In this document: piece after piece, positions 32,661 to 40,142 of the stretch | Position numbering within the stretch: the stretch's first letter is position 1 | Layout of the letters: each line of letters begins with the position of its first letter | From: CAZDUS01 sp964535015 | GTDB taxonomy: Bacteria; Verrucomicrobiota; Kiritimatiellia; CAIKKV01; CAITUY01 | Assembly (NCBI GenBank): GCA_964535015.1 | Contig: CAZHRU010000015.1 | Coordinates: 1-40,142, forward strand | Reading direction: 5' to 3' | Length of the DNA stretch: 40,142 nt | Program-made: the position numbers and the translations under genes | The notes under the pieces: model-generated | What the model saw: the letters and a program-made list of their open reading frames with translations, nothing else | The model's database searches: none | Told to the model about the DNA's origin: nothing

Positions 32661-33101
32661 TCAGGCCAAAAACTCCCGGATGGACTCCGAAACCAACGCG
32701 GGATCGGCCAGGGTATTGCGGCACGGCCCCTCCGGCGTTATGTTCGTCACCGCCAATACCGGCTTCGGCCACGCCGCAAAAATCCCATGCTTTAACTCCC
32801 GCTCACAGGCCACCGCCACCACGGCCTTGATCCCCGGCTCCTTGGCCCTCTGCAATGCCTGCCGCCCACCCCCCACCATGCAACCCGTTACCCCGGTCAT
32901 CTCCCGTACCCGCGCCAACTCGCCCACACTGCACTGCCCGCACCGCCGGCACTCATCCAGACTGTGAACCACGTCCTGGGGACACGTCTCCCGATGCAGG
33001 CAATGCGGCAACAACAACAGGATTTCCTCCGGCCGCACCTTGATGCCTCGCCGGCGTACCCACCAGTTGTTAACCGCAATGATTGTCGATAAATAACTCA
33101 T
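32661..33101 (-). CDS. DUF116 family protein
   Basis: This is a 146-residue protein. It carries the conserved elements of DUF116 as I know the family: LLLPHCLHRETCP, CRRCGQCSVGEL, a Gly-rich MVGGGRQALQRA, VVAVACERELKHGI and ITPEGPCRNT. The many conserved cysteines suggest a metal or Fe-S site. The biochemical function of the family is not established. The protein is shorter than members that carry N-terminal TM helices. I use the ATG at 33101 (MSYLSTIIAVNNWW) because the longer frame to 33209 runs through a palindromic repeat at 33142-33169, which yields an artefactual RQGYGGQ peptide. It precedes the radical SAM gene on the same strand and may be co-transcribed. Confidence 0.85.
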   Translation of the reverse strand: MSYLSTIIAVNNWWVRRRGIKVRPEEILLLLPHCLHRETCPQDVVHSLDECRRCGQCSVGELARVREMTGVTGCMVGGGRQALQRAKEPGIKAVVAVACERELKHGIFAAWPKPVLAVTNITPEGPCRNTLADPALVSESIREFLA

Positions 33102-33141
33102 CACCCGTTCACCTGCGTCTAACGAACCCTGAACCCTGACT

Positions 33142-33169
33142 TGTCCGCCGTAGCCTTGGCGAAGGAGGA
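33142..33169. repeat. Short palindromic repeat (REP-like), copy 1
   Basis: The core reads TGTCCGCC, then GTA, an inner stem GCC-TT-GGC, then GAA and GGAGGA. The outer arms pair with one mismatch and the inner stem is perfect. The same element occurs at 38663-38690. It sits between the divergent DUF116 and ispH genes. ACCCTGA-type heptamers lie on both sides (33126-33139 and 33170-33176). Confidence 0.65.
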
Positions 33170-33202
33170 ACCCTGAATCCCCCCCCATCCCTCTCCCCGC
33201 CA

Positions 33203-33231
33203 TTGCCACGGACGCTCACATAGTATATGAA
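33203..33231 (+). promoter_or_regulatory. Candidate sigma-70 promoter of ispH-manA
   Basis: TTGCCA (33203-33208) is followed by a 17-base spacer and TATGAA (33226-33231). The -35 box matches consensus at five of six positions and the -10 box at four. An overlapping TATATG with a 15-base spacer is an alternative. The expected start is near 33238, 20 bases before the ispH ATG. Confidence 0.5.
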
Positions 33232-33257
33232 TGAAGCCTTAGACGTCACTGACGAAC

Positions 33258-34190
33258 ATGAATCAACGCACACTCATCCTCGTCTCTCCCCACGGCTTCT
33301 GCGCCGGCGTGGAGCGCGCCGTCCAGATCGCCCAGACCATGCTTGACCACGCCCCCGCCCCAGTCTACTGCCTCAAGGAAATCGTCCACAACCGGCAGGT
33401 CATCGACGCCCTGCGCGCCAAGGGCATGCGCTTCGTCCAAACCCTCGACGACATCCCGCCAGACTCGCATGTCCTGTTCAGCGCCCATGGCGTCCCGCCC
33501 GAAACGTGGAACCGCGCCAAAGAACGCCACCTCACCATCACCGACGCCACCTGCCCCTTCGTCACCAAGGTCCACCACGAAGCACGCCGCTTCGCCAGTC
33601 AAGACTGTACCGTCATCCTGATCGGTCACCGTAAACACGACGAAGTCATCGGCGTCGCCGGCGAAGCACCCGACCGCGTCAAGGTCGTCGAAACCCCCGA
33701 CGAGGCCCGTGATGTCACCGTCGCCAACCCCGCCCGCGTGGCCGTACTTACCCAAACCACACTGAGTCCCGACGAAGTCGCTCCCGTCCTCGCCGCCCTG
33801 CGTCAACGGTTCCCCTCCCTGCAAACCCCCGCCACCGACGACATCTGCTACGCCACACGTAACCGCCAACAGGCCGTCCGGGACGTCGCCCCGCGCGTGG
33901 ACGCCTTCGTCATCCTGGGGTCGGAAAACAGTTCCAACTCCAATCGCCTCGTCGAAGTGGCGCGCAACGCCGGCTGCCCCACCGCCTACCTGGCCGGCTC
34001 CCTGGAAAAACTCGCCTCGCTCCCCCTCGACTCCGTCACCACCCTCGGCCTCACCGCCGGTGCCTCCACGCCCGAACATATGGTGAACGACGCCATCGCA
34101 CAACTCCGGCAACGGGGATTCGAAACCCTCGATAAACGCACCATCGTCCGCGAAAAAACACACTTCTCTATCCCGAAGACCAAACCCTGA
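33258..34190 (+). CDS. ispH: 4-hydroxy-3-methylbut-2-enyl diphosphate reductase (LytB)
   Basis: This 310-residue enzyme catalyses the last step of the MEP isoprenoid pathway, reducing HMBPP to IPP and DMAPP with a [4Fe-4S] cluster. The three cluster ligands are C15 (SPHGFCAGVERAV), C99 (DATCPFV) and C197 (DDICYATRNRQ). Other hallmarks are EIVHNRQVID, FSAHGVPP, IGHRKHDEVIG, TQTTLS, GSENSSNS and TAGASTPE. Length is normal. The start has no strong Shine-Dalgarno sequence but sits directly before the conserved N-terminus. manA follows 17 bases after the stop and is probably co-transcribed. Confidence 0.97.
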   Translation: MNQRTLILVSPHGFCAGVERAVQIAQTMLDHAPAPVYCLKEIVHNRQVIDALRAKGMRFVQTLDDIPPDSHVLFSAHGVPPETWNRAKERHLTITDATCPFVTKVHHEARRFASQDCTVILIGHRKHDEVIGVAGEAPDRVKVVETPDEARDVTVANPARVAVLTQTTLSPDEVAPVLAALRQRFPSLQTPATDDICYATRNRQQAVRDVAPRVDAFVILGSENSSNSNRLVEVARNAGCPTAYLAGSLEKLASLPLDSVTTLGLTAGASTPEHMVNDAIAQLRQRGFETLDKRTIVREKTHFSIPKTKP

Positions 34191-34207
34191 ACGACTGGAG
34201 CAACACG

Positions 34208-35209
34208 ATGGCCCCGGAACTCTATCCCTTTGTTCTCGACCAGGCGTACAAGGACTACATCTGGGGCGGCCAACGCATACCCGCCCTGTTTCACCGGCAA
34301 CTCCCACCTGGCATCTACGCCGAGTCCTGGGAACTCTCGGACCGGCCCGAGGGTCTGAGCATCGTCGCCAATGGGGACTTCAAGGGATCACCCCTGAACA
34401 CACTCATCACCCGTTTCGGCCATGATATCCTTGGCTATGGCGTCTGCGGAACACAGTTGCCCCTTCTCGTCAAACTGATTGATTCACGCGAACGCCTGAG
34501 CATTCAGGTCCATCCCGACAACGAGTCCGCCGCCCGCGGCCTCGGCGAAGCCAAGACGGAAGCCTGGCATGTCCTGGCCGCCGAACCCGGCGCCAAGGTC
34601 TTTGCAGGTCTGAAACAAGAAGTAGACCGCCCCGCCTTCCTGCAGGCGCTGAATACCGGCACCCTCGAATCCTGCCTCAATGCCATTCCTGTAAAAACCG
34701 GCGACACCATCTTCATCCCCGGTGGCCGCGTCCATGCCATCGGCGAAGGATTGTTGATTCTCGAGGTCCAACAAAACTCCAACACCACCTACCGTGTCTA
34801 CGACTGGAACCGCGTTGGCAATGACGGCAAACCCAGGGAACTCCATATTGAACAGGCATTGAACGTGATTCGCTTCAAGGATGACGCACCCATCAAGACC
34901 AACCCCTGGTCGGTGAGCGATGGCCCCCACGTCACTGCCACCACCCTCGCGGAATGTCCCTTCTTCCGGTTGGAACGAATCACCCTCGCCGACACCTTTG
35001 ATGTGCGTCACGACGGGTCGGGATTCCACGCGGTCTTCACCACCACCGGGCCAGTCACGATTGAAACGGCCTCGGACAGCACCACCGTCCCCGCCGGGCG
35101 CACCTGCCTTATCCCCGCCCTGTTGAACCGCTACACCATCCGCTCCAAATCTCCCGCCACCGACCTCATCCGCATCACCCTGCCAACCCCGCAACCTCCG
35201 CGTTCCTAA
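34208..35209 (+). CDS. manA: Mannose-6-phosphate isomerase, type I
   Basis: This 333-residue zinc enzyme interconverts fructose-6-phosphate and mannose-6-phosphate. Likely zinc ligands are Q100 and H102 (IQVHPDN), E119 (KTEAWHVL) and H176 (FIPGGRVHAIG). ILEVQQNSNTTYRVYDWNR downstream is also typical of the short bacterial and archaeal type. GGAG lies about 8 bases before the ATG. With manC, encoded 1.3 kb downstream on the same strand, it would feed GDP-mannose synthesis; a phosphomannomutase is not in the window. Confidence 0.94.
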   Translation: MAPELYPFVLDQAYKDYIWGGQRIPALFHRQLPPGIYAESWELSDRPEGLSIVANGDFKGSPLNTLITRFGHDILGYGVCGTQLPLLVKLIDSRERLSIQVHPDNESAARGLGEAKTEAWHVLAAEPGAKVFAGLKQEVDRPAFLQALNTGTLESCLNAIPVKTGDTIFIPGGRVHAIGEGLLILEVQQNSNTTYRVYDWNRVGNDGKPRELHIEQALNVIRFKDDAPIKTNPWSVSDGPHVTATTLAECPFFRLERITLADTFDVRHDGSGFHAVFTTTGPVTIETASDSTTVPAGRTCLIPALLNRYTIRSKSPATDLIRITLPTPQPPRS

Positions 35210-35214
35210 CCCCC

Positions 35215-35242
35215 CGTTTCGCCGCCCGCAGGTAACGAAACG
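35215..35242. terminator. Possible bidirectional terminator stem between manA and dacA-like gene
   Basis: CGTTTCG (35215-35221) and CGAAACG (35236-35242) are perfect 7-bp inverted arms with a 14-base loop. The stem fills the 34-base gap between two convergent stop codons. There is no clear U-run on either side, so it is a weak call. Confidence 0.35.
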
Positions 35243-35243
35243 T

Positions 35244-36338
35244 CTACAACTGGCGCCGACGGGAACGTTGCATCCCCAGCGCCGCAACTCCCGCCACAAC
35301 CAATCCCGCCACCAACCCCACCACGGCGGGTATCAACCATCCCCCGCCCTTCGATGGCTCCACCCCCGTCTCTCCCGCGGGAGGCGCCACTGCGGTATTC
35401 GTGACCACCGGAAGCGCCGGCATCACCGGCGCCGGTGGCGGCGCCGGCGGCAACGCCGCAAACCCCTTCGTCATCAACTCCGCCGCCTTGGCATCACGCA
35501 CATACCCTCGTGCCCCACTACTCCCCAACACCACCGCTATCACCCGCCGCCCGTTCCGCTCCGCCGTGGCCACCAGCGAAAAACCGCCCGCCGCTATATA
35601 CCCCGTCTTGAGTCCGTCACACCCCTGGAAACTCGTCAGCAACCTGTTGTGGTTCCGCATGTCAAACGTCCCATCCCTGAACGTCCGCTCCTTCGTCGCG
35701 GTGTACTTGAGAATGTCCGTCTTGCCGATCAACGCCCGCGCCAGCGTGGCCAGATCCCGCGCCGTCGAGACATCCGGCTCCTGCCCGCTCGCCGGCGGCA
35801 GGCCATGCACCGAATGGAACTTGCTATTCGTCATCCCGAGCGCCGCCGCCTTCTGGTTCATCAACTCCACAAAGGCGTCCTTGCCGCCCGCCACATGGAT
35901 CGCAATCGCCACCGCCGCATCATTGGCCGACTGGATCATCAGGGCGTACAGGAGATCCTCCAGCGAAAAAACTTCCTTCTCCTTCAAATACGCCTGCGAT
36001 CCACCCGTCTTCGAGGCTTCCGCCGTCACCGTGACCTTGTTGCTGATACTGAGCTGCCCGTTGCCAACCTGCTCCAGGACCACCATCATGCCCATCAACT
36101 TGATCACACTCGCCGGATACCCCTGCGCATCCGCTTTGTCCTCAAACAGCACCTTGCCCGTCTCCGCATCCACCACGATGGCGCCCAGATACGGATCCAC
36201 CGAACGTGACGCCAAGGCCGCGCGACCGGACGCCTTCTTGACCGGCGCCTTCTTATCCGCCGCACCCGCGCACACCGCCATCCCCAGCACCGCAACCACC
36301 ACCCCCATACCCAACCATTGTCTCCACAAACGCACCAT
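35244..36338 (-). CDS. D-alanyl-D-alanine carboxypeptidase (PBP5/DacA-like) with C-terminal TM anchor
   Basis: This 364-residue enzyme trims the terminal D-Ala of peptidoglycan stem peptides in the periplasm. An N-terminal signal peptide (about 1-27) precedes the peptidase S11 domain with S77-VIK80 (SxxK), S137-A-N139 (SxN) and K244-T-G246. The usual PBP5 C-terminal beta domain is absent. Instead there is a Pro/Ala-rich linker (about 283-325) and one hydrophobic helix (about 330-352) followed by RSRRRQL. The ATG at 36338 is chosen over 36344 because AGGAG directly abuts 36344 but sits 6 bases before 36338. It is divergent from manC. Confidence 0.92.
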   Translation of the reverse strand: MVRLWRQWLGMGVVVAVLGMAVCAGAADKKAPVKKASGRAALASRSVDPYLGAIVVDAETGKVLFEDKADAQGYPASVIKLMGMMVVLEQVGNGQLSISNKVTVTAEASKTGGSQAYLKEKEVFSLEDLLYALMIQSANDAAVAIAIHVAGGKDAFVELMNQKAAALGMTNSKFHSVHGLPPASGQEPDVSTARDLATLARALIGKTDILKYTATKERTFRDGTFDMRNHNRLLTSFQGCDGLKTGYIAAGGFSLVATAERNGRRVIAVVLGSSGARGYVRDAKAAELMTKGFAALPPAPPPAPVMPALPVVTNTAVAPPAGETGVEPSKGGGWLIPAVVGLVAGLVVAGVAALGMQRSRRRQL

Positions 36339-36482
36339 GTTCATCTCCTGATTGAAAAATTGAGCCGGACTGTATCGCATCACCCCGCTCCTGTCCATGA
36401 TTCCAACATCTTTTCTCCGCCCCTTGCACATTCCCGCGCTTTCTGGTAACCACAACACAACATCTCACCCTTGGAGTCAACC

Positions 36483-37577
36483 ATGCGACATGCCTTGATC
36501 ATCGCCGGCGGATCCGGAACCCGACTCTGGCCCATGAGCCGCGAATCCACCCCCAAACAACTCCTGCCCTTTATCGGCGGCAAAAGCCTCCTCCAAATCG
36601 CCGCCCGCAACCTCGAAGGTCTCGTCCCCGCCTCCCGCCGCCACATCTGCGCCGCCTCCCGCCACGAACCCCTCATGCGCCAGGCCCTCCCCGAACTCGG
36701 CCCCACCCAGTTCCTCGGCGAACCCTGCGGACGCGACACCCTGAACGCCGTCGGCTTCAGTGCCGCCCTCATCGCCCTCGCCGACCCCGACGCCGTCATC
36801 GCCGTCTTCACCGCCGACCACCTGATTGAACCCGTCTCCGAATTCCTGAAGATCATCGAAACCGGATTCAAGGTCGCCGAGCAAAACGCCTCCACCCTCG
36901 TCACCTTCGGCATCAACCCCACCCACGCCGCCACCGGCTACGGCTACCTGCAACTCGGCCCGGATATCGGCAACGGCGCCCGGCGCGTGGAACAGTTTAA
37001 GGAAAAACCCGACCTCGCCACCGCCACGCAGTACATCGAGGCCGGCCCCTCCCGCTACCTCTGGAACAGCGGCATGTTCGTCTGGCACGCCCGCACCCTC
37101 TTGGACTGCATCCGCCGCTACCACCCGGAAAACCACGCCGCCCTCATGACCATCGCCGCCGCCTGGACTACCCCCGACCGAGTCGCCGTCCTCAATCGCG
37201 TCTACCCAACCCTCAAGAAAATCAGCGTGGATTTCGCCGTCATGGAACCCGCCTCGCGCGATCCCTCCATCACCGTCGCCGCCGTCCCTATGCCCCTAAA
37301 CTGGCTCGACGTCGGCAGTTGGCCGTCCTTTGCCCAAACCTGCGCCGCCGATACCAACCGCAACACCCTCGCCGCCGCGAAAACATTATTACTACGCAGT
37401 TCGGGAAACCTCGTCGCCTCCAGCGACCCCAACCACCTCATCACCCTCGTCGGTTGCAAGGATCTGATCGTCATCCACACCCCAGAGGCCACCCTGATCT
37501 GCCCCGCCGACCAGGCCGAATCCGTCAAGGACGCCCAACAGGCGGTGGCCAAACAGTTCGGTCCGCCCTACGTCTAA
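36483..37577 (+). CDS. manC: Mannose-1-phosphate guanylyltransferase
   Basis: This 364-residue enzyme makes GDP-mannose from GTP and mannose-1-phosphate. The start motif GGSGTRLWPMSRESTPKQ follows the ATG directly. Other features are GEPCGRDT, FTADHLI, ATGYGYLQLG, FKEKPD, YLWNSGMFVW and the active-site NWLDVGSW. It lacks the C-terminal type II isomerase domain of longer ManC proteins, consistent with a separate manA in the window. GGAG lies 6 bases before the ATG at 36483; an in-frame TTG at 36471 overlaps that site and is not the start. The symbol cpsB is also used for this enzyme. Confidence 0.94.
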   Translation: MRHALIIAGGSGTRLWPMSRESTPKQLLPFIGGKSLLQIAARNLEGLVPASRRHICAASRHEPLMRQALPELGPTQFLGEPCGRDTLNAVGFSAALIALADPDAVIAVFTADHLIEPVSEFLKIIETGFKVAEQNASTLVTFGINPTHAATGYGYLQLGPDIGNGARRVEQFKEKPDLATATQYIEAGPSRYLWNSGMFVWHARTLLDCIRRYHPENHAALMTIAAAWTTPDRVAVLNRVYPTLKKISVDFAVMEPASRDPSITVAAVPMPLNWLDVGSWPSFAQTCAADTNRNTLAAAKTLLLRSSGNLVASSDPNHLITLVGCKDLIVIHTPEATLICPADQAESVKDAQQAVAKQFGPPYV

Positions 37578-37622
37578 GGCGCCCCCCCAGTCGGCACCCG
37601 AACACCCCTGCCTCCATTCATC

Positions 37623-38633
37623 ATGACAGACTCCTCCCTGCCCCCCACCCTGACCCTGCGCGGCGTCTCGTTCCATCCCGCCCTCTTCTGCGCACCCATG
37701 GCCGGCATCACCCATAGCGCCTTCCGCCGCCTGCTGGCCGATTTCGGCGGCTATGGCGCCCTCTTCACCGAAATGCTGTCCGCCAAAATGATCGTCCATG
37801 AGAATGGCATAACCTCCCCTTGGCTCAAACGCCGTCCTCACGAAGGCAAGGTCATCTACCAACTCCTCGTCACCGACACCATCAACCTCCCCCAAATCAT
37901 CGCCCGCCTGGAACCCCTGAATCCCGATGGACTGGACCTGAACAGCGCCTGTTCCGCCCCCAACGTTCGACGCCAGGGCGGCGGCTCTACCCTTTTCGAC
38001 GACCTGCCCCGATTCCGCGCCATCCTCCAGGTCATGCGCCAACAGTTTCCCGGCCCACTCACCGTGAAAATCCGGATTGGCCCTGAACGAACAGACTGGC
38101 GCCATCATCTCCGCGACCGACTCCGTCTGATGGAAGATGAGGGGGTGGACGCCCTGACCCTCCACACCCGCTTCACGGAAGAATCCCTGAACCGTCCCGC
38201 ACGCCACGCCCTCTATGGCGAACTCATCGCCGAAACTCGCCTGCCGGTCATTGCCAACGGCGATATCACCGGCGCCGCCTTCATCCGCGACCAAAGCACT
38301 CCGTTCGCAGGCGCCGCGGGCCTCATGATCGGCCGCATGGCCGCCGCCCGCCCCTGGATCTTTGCCCAGTGGCATAATCCGACCTTCAAACCCGATCCCG
38401 CCCAGGTCTGGAACCGTCTATGCGCCTACATCAGCGAGGACTTCCCTCCCCACCAGGCCCTGATCCGCATCAAGATCATCACCCCCTACTTTGCACGTAA
38501 TTTTGTGTACGGACACACCCTCTTCCTCGCCGTTCAGTCCGCGCCCGACCTGCCCACCGCCCTCGCCCGCGCCAACCACTTCCTGGAAACATCGCCCGAA
38601 GTCTTTCAGGAGGTCTCCGTTTCCGGAATCTGA
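37623..38633 (+). CDS. tRNA-dihydrouridine synthase (Dus family)
   Basis: This 336-residue flavoenzyme reduces uridines in the tRNA D-loop using FMN and NADPH. Hallmarks are APMAGITHSAFRRLL (24-38), FTEMLSA, YQLLVTD, the catalytic C110 in LNSACSAPNVRRQGGGS, VKIRIG, LTLHTRF and VIANGDI, and GLMIGRMAAARPWIF for flavin phosphate binding. The catalytic loop departs from the common NMGCPAPKV form (Ser-Ala before Cys, Ser after), but the Cys is retained. The subfamily (DusA, B or C) cannot be settled by eye. It starts 45 bases after manC with no clear Shine-Dalgarno sequence. Confidence 0.92.
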   Translation: MTDSSLPPTLTLRGVSFHPALFCAPMAGITHSAFRRLLADFGGYGALFTEMLSAKMIVHENGITSPWLKRRPHEGKVIYQLLVTDTINLPQIIARLEPLNPDGLDLNSACSAPNVRRQGGGSTLFDDLPRFRAILQVMRQQFPGPLTVKIRIGPERTDWRHHLRDRLRLMEDEGVDALTLHTRFTEESLNRPARHALYGELIAETRLPVIANGDITGAAFIRDQSTPFAGAAGLMIGRMAAARPWIFAQWHNPTFKPDPAQVWNRLCAYISEDFPPHQALIRIKIITPYFARNFVYGHTLFLAVQSAPDLPTALARANHFLETSPEVFQEVSVSGI

Positions 38634-38650
38634 TCCCCGGTTTGGCGATC

Positions 38651-38701
38651 CCCGTGACCTCTTGTCCTCCGTAGCTTTAGCGAAGGAGGATGCGTCACGG
38701 G
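38651..38701. repeat. Palindromic repeat (REP-like), copy 2, with extended arms
   Basis: The core at 38663-38690 reads TGTCCTCC, GTA, inner stem GCT-TT-AGC, GAA, GGAGGA. Compared with copy 1 the inner stem has changed on both sides (GCC/GGC to GCT/AGC), keeping base pairing. In this copy the core is enclosed by a further perfect 8-bp inverted repeat, CCCGTGAC (38651-38658) and GTCACGGG (38694-38701). It occupies the gap between the Dus gene and the hydrolase gene. Confidence 0.7.
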
Positions 38702-38805
38702 TGAAGAAAGTTGAGCAATGGGATATCCAACGCGACTCAAGTTACGGCCTGCCCCGCTCCCACCTCGGCATTGCACCGCCGCAACAACTGTGCTTGAATC
38801 CCGCC

Positions 38806-40083
38806 ATGATTCGACACTCCATCGTTCGCATGGCCTGCCTCGCCTTCGGCTGGGCCGCAATCGCCCTGGCCAACGAAACCAACCTGGCCCCCGGAGTCGA
38901 ATCCACCCTCGTCCTGCCCTCCTCCCCCAACGCCTTGAAGATCTACACCCCTGTCAATTACCTGCCGACACAATCCTGGCCGGCCGTCTTCTTCTATCAC
39001 GGAATGGGCGGGACCCCCGACACAACATTCATACGCAACCTGACCGCCGGACAAGACTACTTTGTCGTCGCCATGCCCTATCTGGAGACGCAACCCCCAT
39101 CAACCACACGGCAGGACCAACAGGACTATATGCGGCGCGAACTCGCGAATCTTCATGCCGCACGCTCCTGGTTGGCAACCCATGCCACCATTGACCAGAC
39201 CCGCGTCTTCCTCGCCGGCACCAGTAAAGGCGGTTGGACGGTCACGGACCTTGCGGAGTTGGACCCGACCCGTATCGCCGGCATGATCGTGCTCCTCGCC
39301 GGACGCACCGCCAACCCAACAGGCCGCCAACCGGCGAACGCATACCAGAAGATGCCCATCTACATCGGTACCGGAGAAACCGACCCGAACAATATCCCGG
39401 CCCGCCGCGCACGCGAATTCTATAGACACAATGGCGCGATCGTAACGTTCGAGGAATACGCCGGTCTCGCACATGCCTGCCCGTCAACTCCACCCAACCT
39501 GGCAGCCTGGCTCGATCTGTACGGACGCTCTCGCCAAAACCCGCTCTCAACGGAGACGCAGAAGCAGTGGACGGAACACCTCCGAACCCTGCTCGGCACG
39601 GCCCTTGCCGAACCCGCCGCCATCCCAAAACACAACCGCCTCATGGCCCTGGCGTCAGACCCGCGTATCCGACTTTGCGAAACACCGTTCATCAATGACC
39701 TCCGCAAAGAACTCACCACCTTGAGATCAACCTCCCCCATCAAGGAGGAGTGGGCCGCCGAAACCGCCTTTGACGGTCTGCTCTACCGGGAGTCCATCAT
39801 CACCACCCTGTCAGAGATGAAGAGTGTACTTACCGGCTTCCAGACCCTGGCCCGAACCTATCCCCAAACCCGGTACGGCAAACTGGCGGCACAGTTTTCC
39901 CGGCAAATGGAAATCTCCTACCAGAAATCCGAGGACGCCACACGCAAGGCCAACGAAAGCAGGAAAACCGTCACAAAAAGCACCCCTGCCATCTCCCCGG
40001 CCTTCCCGACGGACAACAGCCGTCCGATGGTGCCAGTGATCAAGGGCAACAAGATCATCTTCCGCCCACCGGGTGAGAATTAG
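38806..40083 (+). CDS. Secreted alpha/beta hydrolase (esterase/depolymerase-like)
   Basis: This is a 425-residue protein with a signal peptide (MIRHSIVRMACLAFGWAAIALA). The alpha/beta hydrolase fold is indicated by FFYHGMGGTP (oxyanion region, 62-71), the nucleophile elbow GTSKGG with S140, a likely acid D193 (GTGETDPNN) and H223 (GLAHACP). This resembles the PHB-depolymerase and feruloyl-esterase-like group. A helical C-terminal extension of about 190 residues (about 235-425), ending in a Ser/Pro/Thr-rich tail, is unassigned. The ATG at 38806 is inferred from the signal peptide; no Shine-Dalgarno sequence is visible. The longer frame to 38491 overlaps the Dus gene and the palindromic repeat, so it is rejected. 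Confidence 0.85.
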   Translation: MIRHSIVRMACLAFGWAAIALANETNLAPGVESTLVLPSSPNALKIYTPVNYLPTQSWPAVFFYHGMGGTPDTTFIRNLTAGQDYFVVAMPYLETQPPSTTRQDQQDYMRRELANLHAARSWLATHATIDQTRVFLAGTSKGGWTVTDLAELDPTRIAGMIVLLAGRTANPTGRQPANAYQKMPIYIGTGETDPNNIPARRAREFYRHNGAIVTFEEYAGLAHACPSTPPNLAAWLDLYGRSRQNPLSTETQKQWTEHLRTLLGTALAEPAAIPKHNRLMALASDPRIRLCETPFINDLRKELTTLRSTSPIKEEWAAETAFDGLLYRESIITTLSEMKSVLTGFQTLARTYPQTRYGKLAAQFSRQMEISYQKSEDATRKANESRKTVTKSTPAISPAFPTDNSRPMVPVIKGNKIIFRPPGEN

Positions 40084-40142
40084 AAGGCGCACCAAACGCA
40101 CAATGATTCGATTCGCGCGCGACAGGTCCGCCCGGCTCCCCC

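Noticed and set aside
33102..33209. N-terminal extension of the DUF116 gene
   Set aside because: It reads through the palindromic repeat and gives a low-complexity peptide; the ATG at 33101 fits the family better.
33246..34307. A 353-codon minus-strand open frame opposite ispH
   Set aside because: ispH carries all three cluster cysteines on the plus strand. The opposing frame is glycine/aspartate-rich shadow.
36345..36482. Promoters in the divergent manC / carboxypeptidase gap
   Set aside because: Some -35-like boxes (TTGCAC, TTGACT) are present, but the matching -10 boxes are too poor to call.
40103..40142. Possible start of another plus-strand gene (MIRFARDRS...)
   Set aside because: Only 13 codons are visible and there is no convincing ribosome site, so it cannot be supported.

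Overview
The window is GC-rich, densely packed DNA from a Gram-negative-type (diderm) bacterium. I infer diderm cell structure from the ExbB/ExbD proteins, TonB-like membrane anchors, a lipoprotein, a sigma-54 type promoter and a GyrB carrying the long insert typical of Gram-negatives. The gene mix includes a DUF4159 protein, very large secreted tetratricopeptide (TPR) proteins, an anaerobic-sulfatase-maturase-like radical SAM enzyme and a DUF116 protein. That mix points to the PVC superphylum, with Verrucomicrobiota/Kiritimatiellota-like bacteria the best guess. No rRNA marker is present, so this placement is an inference.

Layout. Positions 1-2417 (minus) hold gyrB, cut at its 3' end by the window edge. 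Positions 2663-23066 (minus) hold one compact 12-gene operon. In transcription order it encodes a TPR protein (581 aa), a TPR/beta/TPR protein (765 aa), a giant secreted TPR/beta-module protein (2619 aa), a small coiled-coil protein, ExbB, two ExbD proteins, a short TonB-like anchor protein, a TonB-like/DUF4159 fusion, a membrane protein, a secreted propeller-like protein and a small secreted protein. Most junctions are overlapping or nearly so. A near-consensus -24/-12 (sigma-54) promoter lies 82-98 bases before the first start codon, and a 28-bp dyad centred near -97 fits an activator site.

Positions 23311-28000 (minus) hold a DEAD-box RNA helicase with a DbpA-type RNA-binding tail and a two-gene ABC importer (fused permease plus ATPase) with no binding protein beside it. 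Divergent from the ATPase is a PAS-PAS-SpoIIE-type phosphatase (28063-29775, plus). Positions 29802-33101 (minus) hold a DUF116 protein, a radical SAM maturase, a LysM lipoprotein and a sugar nucleotidyltransferase. On the plus strand follow ispH, manA, then (after a minus-strand D,D-carboxypeptidase gene) manC, a tRNA-dihydrouridine synthase and a secreted alpha/beta hydrolase. manA and manC together would supply GDP-mannose for envelope glycans.

The most interesting element is the 12-gene operon. It looks like a proton-driven envelope machine in which a TolQ/ExbB-ExbD-ExbD motor is paired with two TonB-like transducers, one ending in DUF4159 instead of a TonB C-terminal domain, and with three large secreted TPR proteins. 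I do not recognise it as a described system. Two copies of a short palindromic repeat (near 33155 and 38676) show compensatory stem changes. No intergenic stretch exceeds about 250 bases, and I saw no tRNA, rRNA, CRISPR array, insertion sequence or phage gene.
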